Assembly: GCA_963575745.1 (NCBI GenBank) | Contig: CAUYUJ010019344.1 | Location: 35,001 to 99,000 of the forward strand | Source: Prorocentrum cordatum | Taxonomy: Eukaryota > Sar > Dinophyceae > Prorocentrales > Prorocentraceae | Direction: 5' to 3' | Length of the DNA: 64,000 nucleotides | Shown: positions 31,405 through 42,190 of the stretch, piece after piece | Numbering within the stretch: the stretch's first letter is position 1 | Layout of the letters: each line of letters starts with the position of its first letter | Notes under the pieces: model-generated | Told to the model about the DNA's origin: nothing | Databases searched by the model: none | The model's input: the letters and a program-made list of their open reading frames with translations, nothing else | Made by a program: the position numbers and the translations under genes

Positions 31405-31870
31405 TCAATCATGGCGGGCTCGCTTGTGCAACGCGGACCGGATGCCATTGAATTTCTCGGCCTCGCAGCAACAGTGCTCATCGTCGTGAACTCCAAACCC
31501 GCGGAAGCCAAACGGGGGAACCATTCTTGGATAAAACTCGACCAAATGCTCCACAAACAATGCGCGCAATCGGGGCAAGCTAATAGGCACGTCTGTAGCA
31601 GGCGGTTGACCGAAAGTACGCAATACATTGTCTTTGGCGCGTGGTCCAACAACAATGTCGTTGCTTTCGAGCGTCATCAACATGAGATTGGCTTCTGCAC
31701 GCGCCAACGCGCTTGCCACAGCACCCTGAAAAGTCTGCCTAATCTCTCTGCTTGGCGGGGCGACATTGCACAGCACCGGAAGGGCGTGGCCAAGCACTTC
31801 ACATGCGACGTAGGATTTGAACTCACCAAACGACATCCGCCAACATGCTCCATGGCACGTTGATGCAAAA
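31405..31870 (-). CDS. Gene fragment, unidentified protein
   Basis: An open stretch of about 150 codons with ordinary composition: MSFGEFKSYVACEVLGHALP, REIRQTFQGAVASALARAEA, MTLESNDIVVGPRAKDNVLR, PRLRALFVEHLVEFYPRMVP and CEAEKFNGIRSALHKRARHD before a TGA. An adjoining frame immediately upstream (31850-31905) gives EILPDNTRCSFLHQRAMEHV, so a +/-1 frameshift or a splice junction lies near 31835-31850. No start codon is certain. It sits between the 285-bp satellite and composite element 1. Family not recognised; possibly a partial or dying gene. Confidence 0.5.
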
Positions 31871-31984
31871 ACGAACACCGAGTGTTGTCTGGCAGGATTT
31901 CAATATTAATTTGAGGGGGGCCACCCCTCGTCTTGCACCCAAGGACGTTGCTCCGGATGAACCACCGGAACCCCCCAAACCCCG

Positions 31985-33098
31985 AGAAGCAACAGCCCTC
32001 TGGGCGCACGTGGTCTAGAGCGTTTCCTCTTCCACCCCTTCCTCTTCCCCTTCGGGGAAAGATTGCCCCTGCCCTCGACCCCCCCCGGGCCTGGGCGGGG
32101 GGGGCCGCGGGTCGTTGGAGCGCCCAAGATGGCCCAAGATGGTTCCAAGAGCGCCTCAGAACCCAATATAGCGTCCAAGATGGCTCAATCTAGCGCGAAA
32201 TCGTTCAAGATGGCCCCCAAGATGCCCCAAAAGGCCCCGAGACCGTGCCAAGACGGCTCCAAGTTGCCAAAGAGCTCTCAAGGAGGCCCCGAAGAAGCCC
32301 AAATCCTCCCAAAACTTACAGAAATCAATGTGTTATGCTTTCTCGTTTTTCGCTTCCGATGGCCTTCCGACGCCTCAAAATGGCTCCAAAATGGCCCAAG
32401 AGGGCCCCAAGACAGCCCCGTGACGGCCCCAAAAGCGCCGACGAGCGCTCCAAGAGCGCCCCAAAGGAGGTCCAGGAGGCGATTTCGGCTGGAGCTCCCG
32501 ATGGGGGGGGGCGCAATTAAGAACCCCCCCTTCGTTGATCGATCTCCTCCAACATGGCCCCAAAAGCGCCCCCACAGCCCCCAAGAGGGCCCCAAGAGGC
32601 ACCCAGACGGCCCCAAGAGGCCCCCAAGAGACTCCCAATAAACTTCAATAGGGTTCCCGAAAACAAGAGGCATTTGAGACGCTTCTGGCTCTTCGGTTCG
32701 CCGTCCTTTCCCTCTTCCTCATCCACCTCTTCCTCCTTGTCCCTCCTCCTCCTCCTCCTCCTCCACCTCTTCCTCCTCCTCCTCCGCCTTCTCCTCCTTC
32801 GCCTCCATAGATTCCGTGTTTCTTCTCCTCTTTCTCGTCCTCCTCGTTCGCGCCCTACTCCGCATCCTCCTCCTCGTTGTCCCTCCCCCTCCTCCTCCTC
32901 CATGTCCTCCTCCTCCTCCTCCTCCGACGACGACGACGACGACGACGATTGGTCATCCATCCCTACCCCTTCTTGGAGTCTACGACAGCTTCCCCAGCCC
33001 TCTGTTATGTTGCATGTTCCCCAACTTCCCCGATCACCGCAACTATCCTGGGCATCGTTTCTGGGTGGACTGGTGGGGGCACGCGAAGCGTCAACAAT
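31985..33098 (+). mobile_element. Composite CAAGA element, copy 1
   Basis: Modules in order: head R14 (GCCCTCTGGGCG at 31995, a pyrimidine run, GGGCCTGGGCGGGG to about 32105); CAAGA array (32125-32320); AT-richer core AAATCAATGTGTTATGCTTT at about 32326-32385; second array; a G9 / C7 hairpin at 32501-32531; third array to 32640; a (CTC)n tract 32700-32930; tail R12 at 33047-33098 (GACTGGTGGGGGCACGCGAA, GCGTCAACAATT). The same order occurs at 57425-58270, without the CTC tract, and in reduced form at 58275-58904. No transposase ORF. Confidence 0.6.
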
Positions 33099-33119
33099 TT
33101 GTTTCCTCTGGGCACCCCG

Positions 33120-33225
33120 CGCAATCCCCCTCACTCACTCGCTCATTCATTCACTCACGCACGCACGGACACGTATCGTCGCCAACATCATCGCTCATGC
33201 ACTCACTCATACACGTACGCACCCG
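33120..33225 (+). repeat. (ACTC)n degenerate microsatellite
   Basis: TCACTCACTCGCTCATTCAT and ACTCACGCACGCACGGACAC. A related (CACTCATT) stretch is at 33540-33585. Confidence 0.8.
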
Positions 33226-33599
33226 GCGTCATTATTTGAAGGAGCTTGTCTTGTGAACCCACGTCATCCTGACCCCCGGCGCACGAGGCAATGGGCTCGC
33301 CAACTGCCTCCCAGTTCCGTTTCCGGCGAGAACAGAAAAATCGGGCGACGAATTCAAACCAGCGCCCTCGCGTGGGACATCCTCGAAAAATCGGCCCCGC
33401 CCCCCCCAGAAACCCCCGGGGGGGCCCTGGAGGTCCCCGGCGGGGGGGCGGGGAGGAGGGGGGGGGGGGGCGGTGCACGGGGGCGCAATAGATATTCACG
33501 AACCCCCGAGCAACCGCAGAGCAGCTGCGACTCGTCATCATTCACACACTCATTCACCCATCCACTCACCTGCTTACTCACCCAGTTCTGGGAACAGGC

Positions 33600-35160
33600 G
33601 CGTGCGCGCGTGGATGTCCACCGAGTGGCTGTTGCTGAGGATGCGAAAGGGTGGGGTCGCGATCCCTAGCAACAACCACAATTCGGAAGGTGTTTTTGGG
33701 ACCAGGCGCGCGCGCGCGGATGTCCACCCAGTGGCATGCTTTTGCTGAGGATGCGAGAGGGTGGGGTCGCGATCCCTAGCAACAGCTACAATTCGGAAGA
33801 AGGCAGTTTTGGGACCAGGCGCGCGCGGATGTCCACCGAGTGGCACGTTTTGCTGAGGATGCGAAAGGGTGGGGTCGTGATCCCTAGCGGCAGCTACAAC
33901 TCGGAAGAAAATGATTTTTGGGCCAGGCGCGCGCGCGCCCGGATGTCCACCGAGTGGTACTTTTGACATGATGCGAAGGGTGGGTCCCTAGCAACAGCTA
34001 CCATATGGAAGAAGGTAGTTTTGGGGCCAGGCGCGCGCGGATGTCCAACGAGCGTTTTTTTGTTCCGCGGGGGGGGGCGGGGGCGAGAAGGTGGGGGCAA
34101 CGACTACAATGCGGAAGAAGGTAGTTTGGGGAACAGGAGCGGGTGCGCGGATGTCCACCGAATGGTTTTTCTCTGCTATGGATGCGACAAGGTGCGGTCG
34201 CGATCCTTAACAACAGCTGCAATTCGGAAGAATGTAGTTTTGAAACCAGGCGCGCGCGCGGGTGTGTCCACCGAATGGTATGTGTTGCTGGAGATGCGAG
34301 AGGGTGGGGTCGCGACCCCTAGCAACAGCGACGTTTCGGAAGAATGTAGTTTTGGGACCAGGCGCGCGCGCGCGGATGCCCGCCGAGTGGTACTTTCGCT
34401 GAGGATGCGAGAAGGTGGGGTCGTGATCCCTAGCAAGCAGCTGCACGAACAAGGTTATTTTGGGGCCAGGCGCGCGCGCGGGCGCCCACCGAGTTGGATT
34501 TTTGTTTGCCGAAGATGCGAGAGGATTGGGCCGCGATCCCTGGCAGCAGCTACATTCCGGAAGAAGGTCGTTTTGGGTCCAGGCGCGCGCGCGCAGATGT
34601 CCACCGAATGGTACGTTTTGTTGAGGATGCGCGAGGGCGGGGTCGCGATCCCTTGCGAAAGCTACATTTCGGGAGAGCGTAGTTTTCGGACCAGGCGCGC
34701 GCGCGGATGTCCACCGAGTTGTATTTTTGTTGGTGAGGATGCGAGGTGGCGGTGCCGCGACCCCTAGCAACAACTACAATTCGGAAGAAGGTAGTTTGGG
34801 GACCAGGCGCGCGCGCTCGGATGTCCACCGAGTGGCATGTTTTGCTGAGGATGCGAGAGGGCGGGGTCGCGATCCCTAGCAACAGCTACACTTCTGATGG
34901 AAAAAACCCCCAAACAAAAATTGCTTTGGGGCCAGGCGCGCGCGCACGGATGTCCACCGAGTGGCTTGTCCTGCTGGGGGTGCGCGAGGGTGGGGCCGCG
35001 ATCCCTAGCAACAGCTACACTTCGGAAAAATGTGGTTTGGGGATCAGGCGCGCGCGCGGATGTCCACCGAGCGGCATGCTTTGTTGGGGATGCGCGAGGG
35101 CGGGCTCGCGACCCCTAGCAACAGCTACATCGGAAGAAGGTAGCTTTGGAACCAGGCGCG
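33600..35160 (+). repeat. Satellite A array (~110 bp), largest block
   Basis: Unit: TTTTGCTGAGGATGCGAGAG, GGTGGGGTCGCGATCCCTAG, CAACAGCTACAATTCGGAAG, AAGGTAGTTTTGGGACCAGG, (CG)n and GATGTCCACCGAGTGG. First units start at 33661, 33771 and 33879 (period 108-110). About 14 units with individual deletions. Other blocks: 38500-38720, 39130-39400, 44540-45240, 49585-50850. Confidence 0.92.
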
Positions 35161-36519
35161 CGCGGCCCATTCTGTAGGAAAATATACCATGCGCGAGGGG
35201 CCAGGGCCGCCGCGCGCGCGGCGGCCTTGGCCCGTTCTGTTAGGAAAATGCATAGTGCGTGCGGCGGCCCTGGCTCATTCAGCCAGAAAATATAGCATGC
35301 GCGAGGGGCCAGGGCCGCCGCGCGAGCGGCGGCCCTGGCCCAATCTGCATGAGAAAATACATAGTACTTGCGGCGCCCCACACCTTTTCTGCTGTGGAAA
35401 TTACACCATGCGCGAGGGGCCAGGGCCGCCGAGCGCGCGGCGGCCCTGGCCCGTTCTGCATGGGAAAATGCATAGTGCGCGCGGCGGCCCTGGCCCATTC
35501 AGTGTGGGAAATATATCATGCGCGAGGGGGCAGGGCCGCCGCGCGCGCGGCGGCCCTGGTGGGAACACGTATAATACGTGCGCCGGTCCTGGCCCACCCT
35601 GCGCGGGAAAATCTACCATGCGCGGGGGGCCAGGGCCGCCGCGCGCGCGGCGGCCCTGGCGCGTTCTGCATGGGAAAATGCATAGTGCATGCGGCGGCCC
35701 TGGCCTATTCTGTTGGGGCAAGATATGATTCGCAAGGAGCCAGGTCCGCCGCGCGCGCGGCGGTCCAGGCCCGTTCTGCATGGGAAAATGCGTAGTGCGT
35801 GCGGCGGCCCAGGCCCATTCTTTGTAGGAAAATATATCGTGCGCGAGGGGCCAGAGCCGCCGCGCGCGCGGCTGCCCTGGCTCGTTCTGCATTGGAAAAT
35901 GTATAGTACGTGCGGCGGCCTTGGCCCATTCTGTGTGGGAGACAGATACCACGCGCGAGGAGCCAGGGCCGCCGCGCGCGAGGCGGCTCTGACTCGTTCT
36001 AGATTGGAAAATGCAAAGTGCGCGCGACGGCCCTGGCCCATTCAGTGTGGGAAAAATACCACGCGCGAGGGGCCAGGGCCGCCGCGCGCGCGGTGGCCCT
36101 GAGCCGTTCTGCATGGGAGCACGCATAGTGCGTTCGGCGGCCCTTACCCCCTCTGCATTTGCAAACGCATCATGCGCGAGGGCCAGGGCCGCCGCGCGCG
36201 CGGCGGCCCTGGCCTGTTCTGCATGTGAAATACAGAGTGCGTGCGGCGGCCCTGGCCCATACTGTGTTGGAAAATATACCATGCGCGACGGGCCAGAGCC
36301 GCCGCGCGCGGGGCGGCCCTGGCCCGTTCTGCATGGGATAATGCATAGTGTGTGCGGCGGCCCTGGCCCATTCTGTGTGGGAAGATACACAATGCGCGCG
36401 CGCGGCTGCCCTAGCCCGTTCGGCATTGGAAAATGTATCATGCGCGCGGCTGCCCTGGCCCATTCTGCGTCGGGGAAATCTACCATGCGCGAGGGGCCAG
36501 GGCCGCCGAGCGCGCGGCG
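35160..36519 (+). repeat. Satellite B array (~115 bp, 36-bp palindrome), block 1a
   Basis: Unit: GGGCCAGGGCCGCCGCGC joined directly to its own reverse complement (36 bp, no spacer), then GTTCTGCATGGGAAAATGCA, TAGTGCG, a half palindrome GGCGGCCCTGGCCC, ATTCTGTGTGGGAAAATATA and CCATGCGCGAG. About 12 units. It is interrupted by the 100-N gap at 36520-36619, which falls inside a palindrome arm. Confidence 0.95.
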
Positions 36520-36619
36520 NNNNNNNNNNNNNNNNNNNNNNNNNNNNNNNNNNNNNNNNNNNNNNNNNNNNNNNNNNNNNNNNNNNNNNNNNNNNNNNNN
36601 NNNNNNNNNNNNNNNNNNN
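36520..36619. other. Assembly gap (100 N)
   Basis: Exactly 100 N, the usual placeholder for a gap of unknown size. Both edges are GGCGG-type palindrome arms of satellite B, so more B units are probably missing. Confidence 0.99.
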
Positions 36620-36885
36620 GGCGGCCCTGGCCCAGTCCGTTGGAAAATATACCGTGCGCGATGGGGCCAGAGCCGCCGCGCGCGCGGCGGCCTTGGCCCG
36701 TTCTCTATGGGAAAATGCATAGTGCGTGCGGCGGCCCTGGCCCGTTCTTTGCATAGTGCGCGCGGCAGCCCTGGCCCATTCTGTGCGAGAAAATATACCA
36801 TGCGCCAGGAGCCAGGGCGTTCTGTAGAGGAAAATGCACACTGCGTGCGGCGGCCCTGGCCCGTTCTGCACGGGGAAAGGCATAG
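36620..36885 (+). repeat. Satellite B array, block 1b
   Basis: Continuation after the gap, about two units, some lacking the full palindrome. It ends at GGCATAG, where the inserted element begins, and resumes at 37059. Confidence 0.9.
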
Positions 36886-37058
36886 TTCGGGGATGGGCAG
36901 ACCCCCCTTCAATAAAACATGGTTTAGTGAAAACGACCTCGGGCCCAAACCTGGCGGGCGCAAGCCTGGAAAATAGCGGCCGCGGCGCTCTCTCGAGAAC
37001 CGAAAACGGACAATTCACTAATCGACGTGTCAGGGTAGGAGGTCTGTCCACCCCCGAA
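36886..37058. mobile_element. 173-bp inverted-repeat element inserted in satellite B
   Basis: The left end TTCGGGGATGGGCAGACC (36886) and the right end, read from 37058 on the minus strand TTCGGGGGTGGACAGACC, match at 16 of 18 positions. TAG stands on both sides (36883-36885 and 37059-37061). Removing the element plus one TAG restores the satellite consensus GCATAGTGCGCGCGG exactly, so this is a clean insertion with a 3-bp target duplication. No ORF of its own; non-autonomous. The superfamily cannot be named from these ends. Confidence 0.8.
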
Positions 37059-37094
37059 TAGTGCGCGCGGCGGCCTTGGCACATTCTGCGTGCG

Positions 37095-37383
37095 CCTGGC
37101 ACCGAAGATTTGGGCCAAAATGGCGTTTCGCGTGCGCCTTCAAAATGGCGAGGTCAGGGGCTAAGGCGAGGTTCATGGCTTCGATGGGCTTGGCCAAGCG
37201 ATCGAAGAATTCCGCGGCCCCGCGCAGGAGGGCGGGCTTGGTCGCATCGTTGCATGCCGTCATGGACTTGTAGAGCCCCAGCAGGTCATCCAGCCACTGT
37301 TGGAGCTGCTTGTATCTGGTGTTTTTGGTGACTTTTGGCGGGTTGAAAATTTTGTTCTCGAAATTCAATAATTCGTTAGAGCT
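37095..37383 (-). CDS. Exon or gene fragment, unidentified protein
   Basis: About 95 codons of clear protein character: ELLNFENKIFNPPKVTKNTR, YKQLQQWLDDLLGLYKSMTA, KPALLRGAAEFFDRLAKPIE, AMNLALAPDLAILKAHAKRH. Upstream the frame meets a TAG at 37384-37386, and the preceding bases end in CTAG, so an intron acceptor there is possible. Downstream the frame runs into satellite B, then the inserted element, and stops at 37030; those last residues are not genuine. Mostly helical, soluble. Family not recognised. A 20-bp piece (AAGATTTGGGCCAAAATGGC on the plus strand) recurs at the end of another satellite B array near 57316. Confidence 0.55.
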
Positions 37384-37479
37384 CTAGTATTCTTTCCCGT
37401 GATATTCGATCTTCGCCCCCGCCGCGCTCGCGCTTGACGGCGTGCGGGCTTGAAAAGGTCCTCCTCCAAGGCCGCCGCG

Positions 37480-37570
37480 AGGCCGGGGGGTGTCGGGGCG
37501 GGGGCGGGCTGCTCCTCCTAAGGGGCGAGCGTGCCGGGCTGCTCCTCCTTCGGGGCGAGCATGGCAGGCA
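37480..37570 (+). repeat. ~38-bp tandem repeat
   Basis: GGGCTGCTCCTCC(T/-)AAGG and GGGCTGCTCCTCCTTCGGGG with GGGGCGAGC between, two and a half units. Confidence 0.7.
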
Positions 37571-37779
37571 CGACAAATAAATTCCTGTCTGCAATGCGCA
37601 ACTCTGCAGCCACAAAACGATGGAAGAGAAAAGACGAAGAGGGGCGACTCGTCAGGTTGCTGGTTTCTGTGCTGTCTGGCGGGGTCTCTGCTGCGCTGCG
37701 TCGCGCCGTGCTGAGTCGGTGCGTGCCTTTGTGTGTGTGCCGTAATATAGACCGCATGTTAATGCGAAAATAGATCGTG

Positions 37780-38470
37780 TGGTTTGTGGGCTGCACCAGT
37801 AAACGATGTAATGATTGCATGCGGAGATGGATATCCAATGGGCAACCGCTGAGGGGTCTCTTTCGACCCCAGGCAAGCATAAGGGACTTTCCTATTGCGG
37901 ACAATACAGATACCGCCACGCGCGCGTCGGCGCATTTTAGGCTGCAACAATATACGTAAGAGGGTTAAGTTTAGTTCCCAGGCGGGCATAGCGGCGTTCT
38001 ATTGCTGGCAATGCAGGAACCGCCGCTCGCGCGCGTCCGCGCATTGCAAGCTGCATCAGTAGTTTGTGTTGGAAATAAACACGCACGTTAAGTTGCAAGT
38101 CCAATCGGCCGGCAAACGTTAGGGGTCCACTTTCGCTCCCAGGCAAGCACGGCGACTTTCCTATGGCCGACAATACAGAAATCGCCCCGCGCGCGCGCGT
38201 CGGCGTCTTGTGGTCGCCACCAATAGACACAACCCGTAAAGACCGCAAATGAAGTTTGAAATCCAATCGGCGACCGCTAAGGGTGCGCTTGAGTTCCCAG
38301 GTCAGCATGCGGACAATAGAGGAGCCGCCGCGCCCGACCGCGAGCGCGAGCGCGCGTCGGCGCATTATAAGCTGCAGCAGTAGACCAACACCAAACAACC
38401 GCGTGGCAAATGGAGATCCAATCGACAACCGCTAAGGGTCCACTTTAGTTCCCAGGACAGCAAGGCCACG
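37780..38470 (+). repeat. Satellite C array, diverged
   Basis: Units share TATTGC(T/G)G(G/A)CAAT(A/G)CAG, an (CG)n/GCGTCGGCGCATT core, a T/ATCCAATCGGCNACCGCTAA block and TTYRGTTCCCAGGC. Four or five units at 150-160 bp, more diverged than the 42-44 kb array. Confidence 0.75.
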
Positions 38471-38499
38471 CTCCTGTTGCGGGCATTGGGTGATATTTC

Positions 38500-39400
38500 T
38501 AAAGATGAAAGGCGCGGGCGTGCACCGAGTGGTAGTTTTTTGTTAAATATGAAAGAAGGTTGGCGGGGGCAGCACCCCTTCCCAACACGTACTTTTCGGG
38601 CGAGGGTCGTTTAGGGACCAGGCGCGCGAGCGCACGGATGCGCACCGAGTGCTATTCTCTGCCGAGGATGAAACAAGGTGGCGTCGCGATCCTCCGCAAA
38701 ACATACCACTCGGGCGAAGCCGCCAGCTGGCTTGGAAACTCTAAAGTCAGCCCTTCGCGGCGGCATGTTCGAATTCCAAATTAACGTTGGTCCTGGCGCA
38801 TGCTTTCTGATGGCGCGCGTCGGCGCCTTGCCTGCTGCACTAGTAAACGGGAATGTGCAGACCGCCTGTTAGGGCGGAAATCTTCTCGGTTACGGCTGAG
38901 GGTCCACTTTAATCCCTATGCCAACATGGCGACGTTCCTATTGCTGGCAATACAGAGGCAGCCCGCCGCCCGTCGCCCGCCACCGGCCAGACATCAAAGA
39001 AAACACTCACAAGGCCCATGTTGACTGGGAAATCCAATCGGTCGCCTCTCTGTGAGGGCTCACAGTTTCCATGCCAACAAGGCGGCTCTCCTTGTGTGGG
39101 CAATTGAGAAACAACCACGCGGCGCGCGCTCGGGGACGTGCACCGAGTGGTGCCCTTCGCTAGTGATGGAAGAGGGTGGGGCCGCGATCGCTCGCAAAAG
39201 CCACCTTTCGGGCGACGGCCCTTTTGGGGGCAGGCGAGCGCGCGCGCGTGCTAGGGGTGAAAGAAGGTGGGGTCGCGATCCTTCGAAGCTAAAGACAATT
39301 TTGGGGCACTCGGGCGAGGGTCGTTTCGTTTGCAATGGCGAGAGGGGGCGTCGCGATCCTCCGCATACATACCACTCGGTCGAGGGTTAGTTGGGGACCA
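38500..39400 (+). repeat. Interleaved satellite A and C units
   Basis: A-type at 38500-38720 (GCACCGAGTGGTAG, GGTTGGCGGGGGCAGC) and 39130-39400; C-type at 38730-39125 (CTATTGCTGGCAATACAG). Units alternate singly rather than in blocks. Confidence 0.7.
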
Positions 39401-39900
39401 GGGGCGCGCCGAAACGAAAGGCGGGAAACGCGTGCGAAAGTAGCCACGCGCGGCGTTCGGCGGAGCCACCTATGGGGCCACGGAACGCGCGAGGAGCGCG
39501 TCGACGTGAAAGGCGCGGACGCATGCGAACGCACCCACTTGAGGCCTTCGGCGGCGCCCCCAATGCGGCCACGAAGCGCGCGAGGGGCGCGCCGAACCGA
39601 GAGGCGCGGACGCATGCGAACGCCGCCCCCTGGGGCGCGCAGCGAGGCCCCCACGAGGCGCGCGGGCGGCGCGCCGTAATGCGAGGCGCGGGCGCATGCA
39701 ATCGCAGCCTCCTGGAGCCTTCGACAGACTCGCGATGGGGCTACGAAGTGTCTGAGGCTGCGTGCCAAAACGAGAAGCTCCGGGGAAGCGCACTAAACAA
39801 TTTTCAACGCTTACAGCTCGGCGAGCGAGGCGCGCAAAAAGGCGCAACATGCACGCGCATCAACGCGCGACGCGCGCGAAACATATCGCGCTGCTGAAAA
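39400..39900 (+). repeat. Satellite E (~100 bp), about four units
   Basis: GAGGCGCGGACGCATGCGAA and GGGGCGCGCCGAA, with a CTTCGGCGG(C/A)GCC segment, repeat from about 39408 to 39720 and decay to 39900. The GCATGC and GGCGCGCC palindromes are conserved. Confidence 0.75.
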
Positions 39901-40200
39901 TTTCGGCGCGCGAAGCGTGCTGAGCGGTTTGCAACTTGTACACGTCGGCGCGCGGAGCTCCATCAACGGCTGACAACACGGAGCGCGCGAAACGGTTTAT
40001 CATATGCACGCCTCGACACGCCCGAGCATTCCCGACCGCTCCCCAGCGACCCCGCTGCCGAGCTCCCCCTGGCTCGGGAAAGCTCAGGGGAGGGGCGGGG
40101 GGCGGGGGGGGCGAACAATGGCTTAGGAAGTCTGAAGGAGGCCAAAGGGGGGGCTTCGATTGGCTTCGGGTGGCCGAGGGGAGCCGGGCGCGTTGGCTTC
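39900..40200. other. No gene or clear repeat
   Basis: Mixed sequence with satellite E-like GCGCGCGAA words near the start and a G-rich stretch at 40080-40115. ORFs are open on both strands and not persuasive. Confidence 0.6.
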
Positions 40201-40204
40201 GGGG

Positions 40205-41790
40205 CGCCGGTTTGATTTGCAAGTGCAAAGTTGATTTCGCGAGTTCGATTGCCGATGCATTTGCGCAATTGATTTCGCGAGTTTGTTCGCCGAGTGGATT
40301 TGCAGAGTTGAGTTCGCGAGTTGACTTGCGGAGTTCATTTGCCGAGTTGCTTCGCAGACTTGATTTGCAGAGTTGGTTCGCAGAGTTGATTTCGCGAGTT
40401 GACTGGCAGCGTTGATTTGCCGAGTCGATTTGTCGAATTGGCTCGCAGAGCTGACTTCGCGAGTTCATGGGCAGAGCTGATTTCGCAAGCTGGCTTCGCC
40501 AGTTGATTTGCAAAGTTGATTCGCATAATTGATGTCGCTGGTTGATTCACCGAGTTGATTTGCCGAGTTGATTTGCAGAGTTGATTTCGCGAGTCGATTT
40601 GCCGAGTAGGTCTGCCGAGTTGATTTGCAGAGTTGATTTCGCGAGTTGGTTTGCCTAGTTGATTCTCATAGTTGACTTCGCGAGTTGATTTGCCGAGTTG
40701 ATTCGCAGAGTTGATTTCGCGAGTTGATTTGCCGAGTTGATTTGCCGAGTTGATTCGCAGAGTTGATTTGCCGAGTTGATTTGCCGAGTTGATTTGTAGG
40801 GTTGAATTGCAGACTTGATTTGCAGAGTTGATTTGCCGGTTTGGTTCGCAGAGTTGAATTGCCGAGTTGATTTGCCGAGTTGATTCGCAGAGTTGCTTTG
40901 CAGAGTTGATTCGCAGAGTTGATTTGCCGAGTTGATTTGCCGATTTGATTCGCAGAGTTGATTTCGCGAGTTGGTTCGCCGAGTTGATGTACCGAGGTGG
41001 TTTGTCGAGTTGGTTCGCAGAGCTGGTTGGTCGAATGGCTTCGCAGAGATGATTCCGCGAGTTGATTGGCAGTTTTGATTTCGCGGCTTGATTTCGCGAG
41101 TCGATTCACAAAGTTGCTCGGCAGCGCTGGTTTCGCTGGTTTCATTCGCCGAGTTGATTCGCCGAGTTGATTTGCAGAGTTGATTTCGCGAGTTGATTCG
41201 CCGAGGAGGTATGCCGAGTCGATTGGCAGAGTCGAATCGCGGAGTTGATTTGCCGAGTTGATTCGCAGAGTTGGTTTCGCGAGTTGATTTGCCGAGTTGA
41301 TTCGCAAAGTTGATTCCGCGAGTTGATTCGCAAAGTTGGTTCGCAGAGTTGATTTCGAGAGTTGATTTCGCGAGTTGATTTGCCGAGTTGATTCGCAGAG
41401 TTGGTTCGCAGAGTTGATTTCGAGAGTTGATTTCGCGAGTTGATTTGCCGAATTGATTTGCAGAGTTGATTCCGCGAGTTGATTTGCCGAGTTGATTTGC
41501 AGAGTTGATTCCGCGAGTTGATTCGCAGAATTGATTCGCAGACTTGGTTTCGCTTGTTAGTCCGCCGAGTTGATTCGCAGAGTTGATTTCGCGAGTTGGT
41601 TTGCCGAGTTGGTTCGTGGAGTTGATTTTGCGAGTTGGTTTGCTGGGTTGATTTGCCGAGTTGGTTTGCAGAGTTAATTTCGCAAGTTGATTTGCAGAGT
41701 TGGTTTCGATAGTTGGTTTGCCAAGTTGGTTTCGCGAGTTGACTTGATCGGCGAATTGACTGAGCGAGTTGATTTGGGCCCCCCGAGTTG
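40205..41790 (+). repeat. 13-bp minisatellite, family M2
   Basis: Units GAGTTGATTTGCC, GAGTTGATTTCGC and GAGTTGATTCGCA, each 13 bp, about 120 copies. Because 13 nt times 3 gives a stop-free 13-residue cycle in every minus-strand frame, the 427-codon minus-strand ORF here is an artefact. Confidence 0.95.
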
Positions 41791-42190
41791 GCGGGCCGAG
41801 TTGACCGGCGTCTCGCGCTCGTGTCGGGGCACCGTGTCTGCAAGCCACATCGCGTTGGGTCTCCGTGTCTAGGCGCCGTCGTCGCGTCGGCCCCCCGTGC
41901 CTCCGCGCGGCCACCGTGACGGGCATCCGCGCCTCCACGTCGCCATCATGAGGGGAAGTCGTGCATCGGCGCCGTCGTCACATTGCACGATGCACCTACC
42001 GACTGACACCCAGAGACCGCGCGTGGGGGTGGACACGATCGGTCAAAACACAGGGTTCACTTCTAGTCTGACGACCGACGAACCTCCGCGCGCGAGCGCT
42101 CGCACACATCCAGACACACACACACACGCGTTGCGCGATGCACCAACAGACGCGGACATAGAGACCGCGCGTTTAGCAAGAGATCCAACT
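41790..42190. other. No gene or clear repeat
   Basis: Transition between M2 and satellite C. An (AC)7 run lies near 42112-42132. Nothing else supportable. Confidence 0.5.

Noticed and set aside
33335-33400. Possible tRNA-like segment (GAATTCAAACCAGCGCCCTCG)
   Set aside because: No acceptor or anticodon stems could be matched by eye.
35401-36963. 520-codon ORF across satellite B and the N gap
   Set aside because: Satellite translation joined across unknown bases. The unit length changes shift frame between copies.
40655-41938. 427-codon minus-strand ORF with NQLGKSTREINSA-like repeats, resembling a fibrous repeat protein
   Set aside because: Thirteen-bp units give the same 13-residue cycle in every minus-strand frame. 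Single-base indels do not interrupt it, so openness is not evidence of coding.
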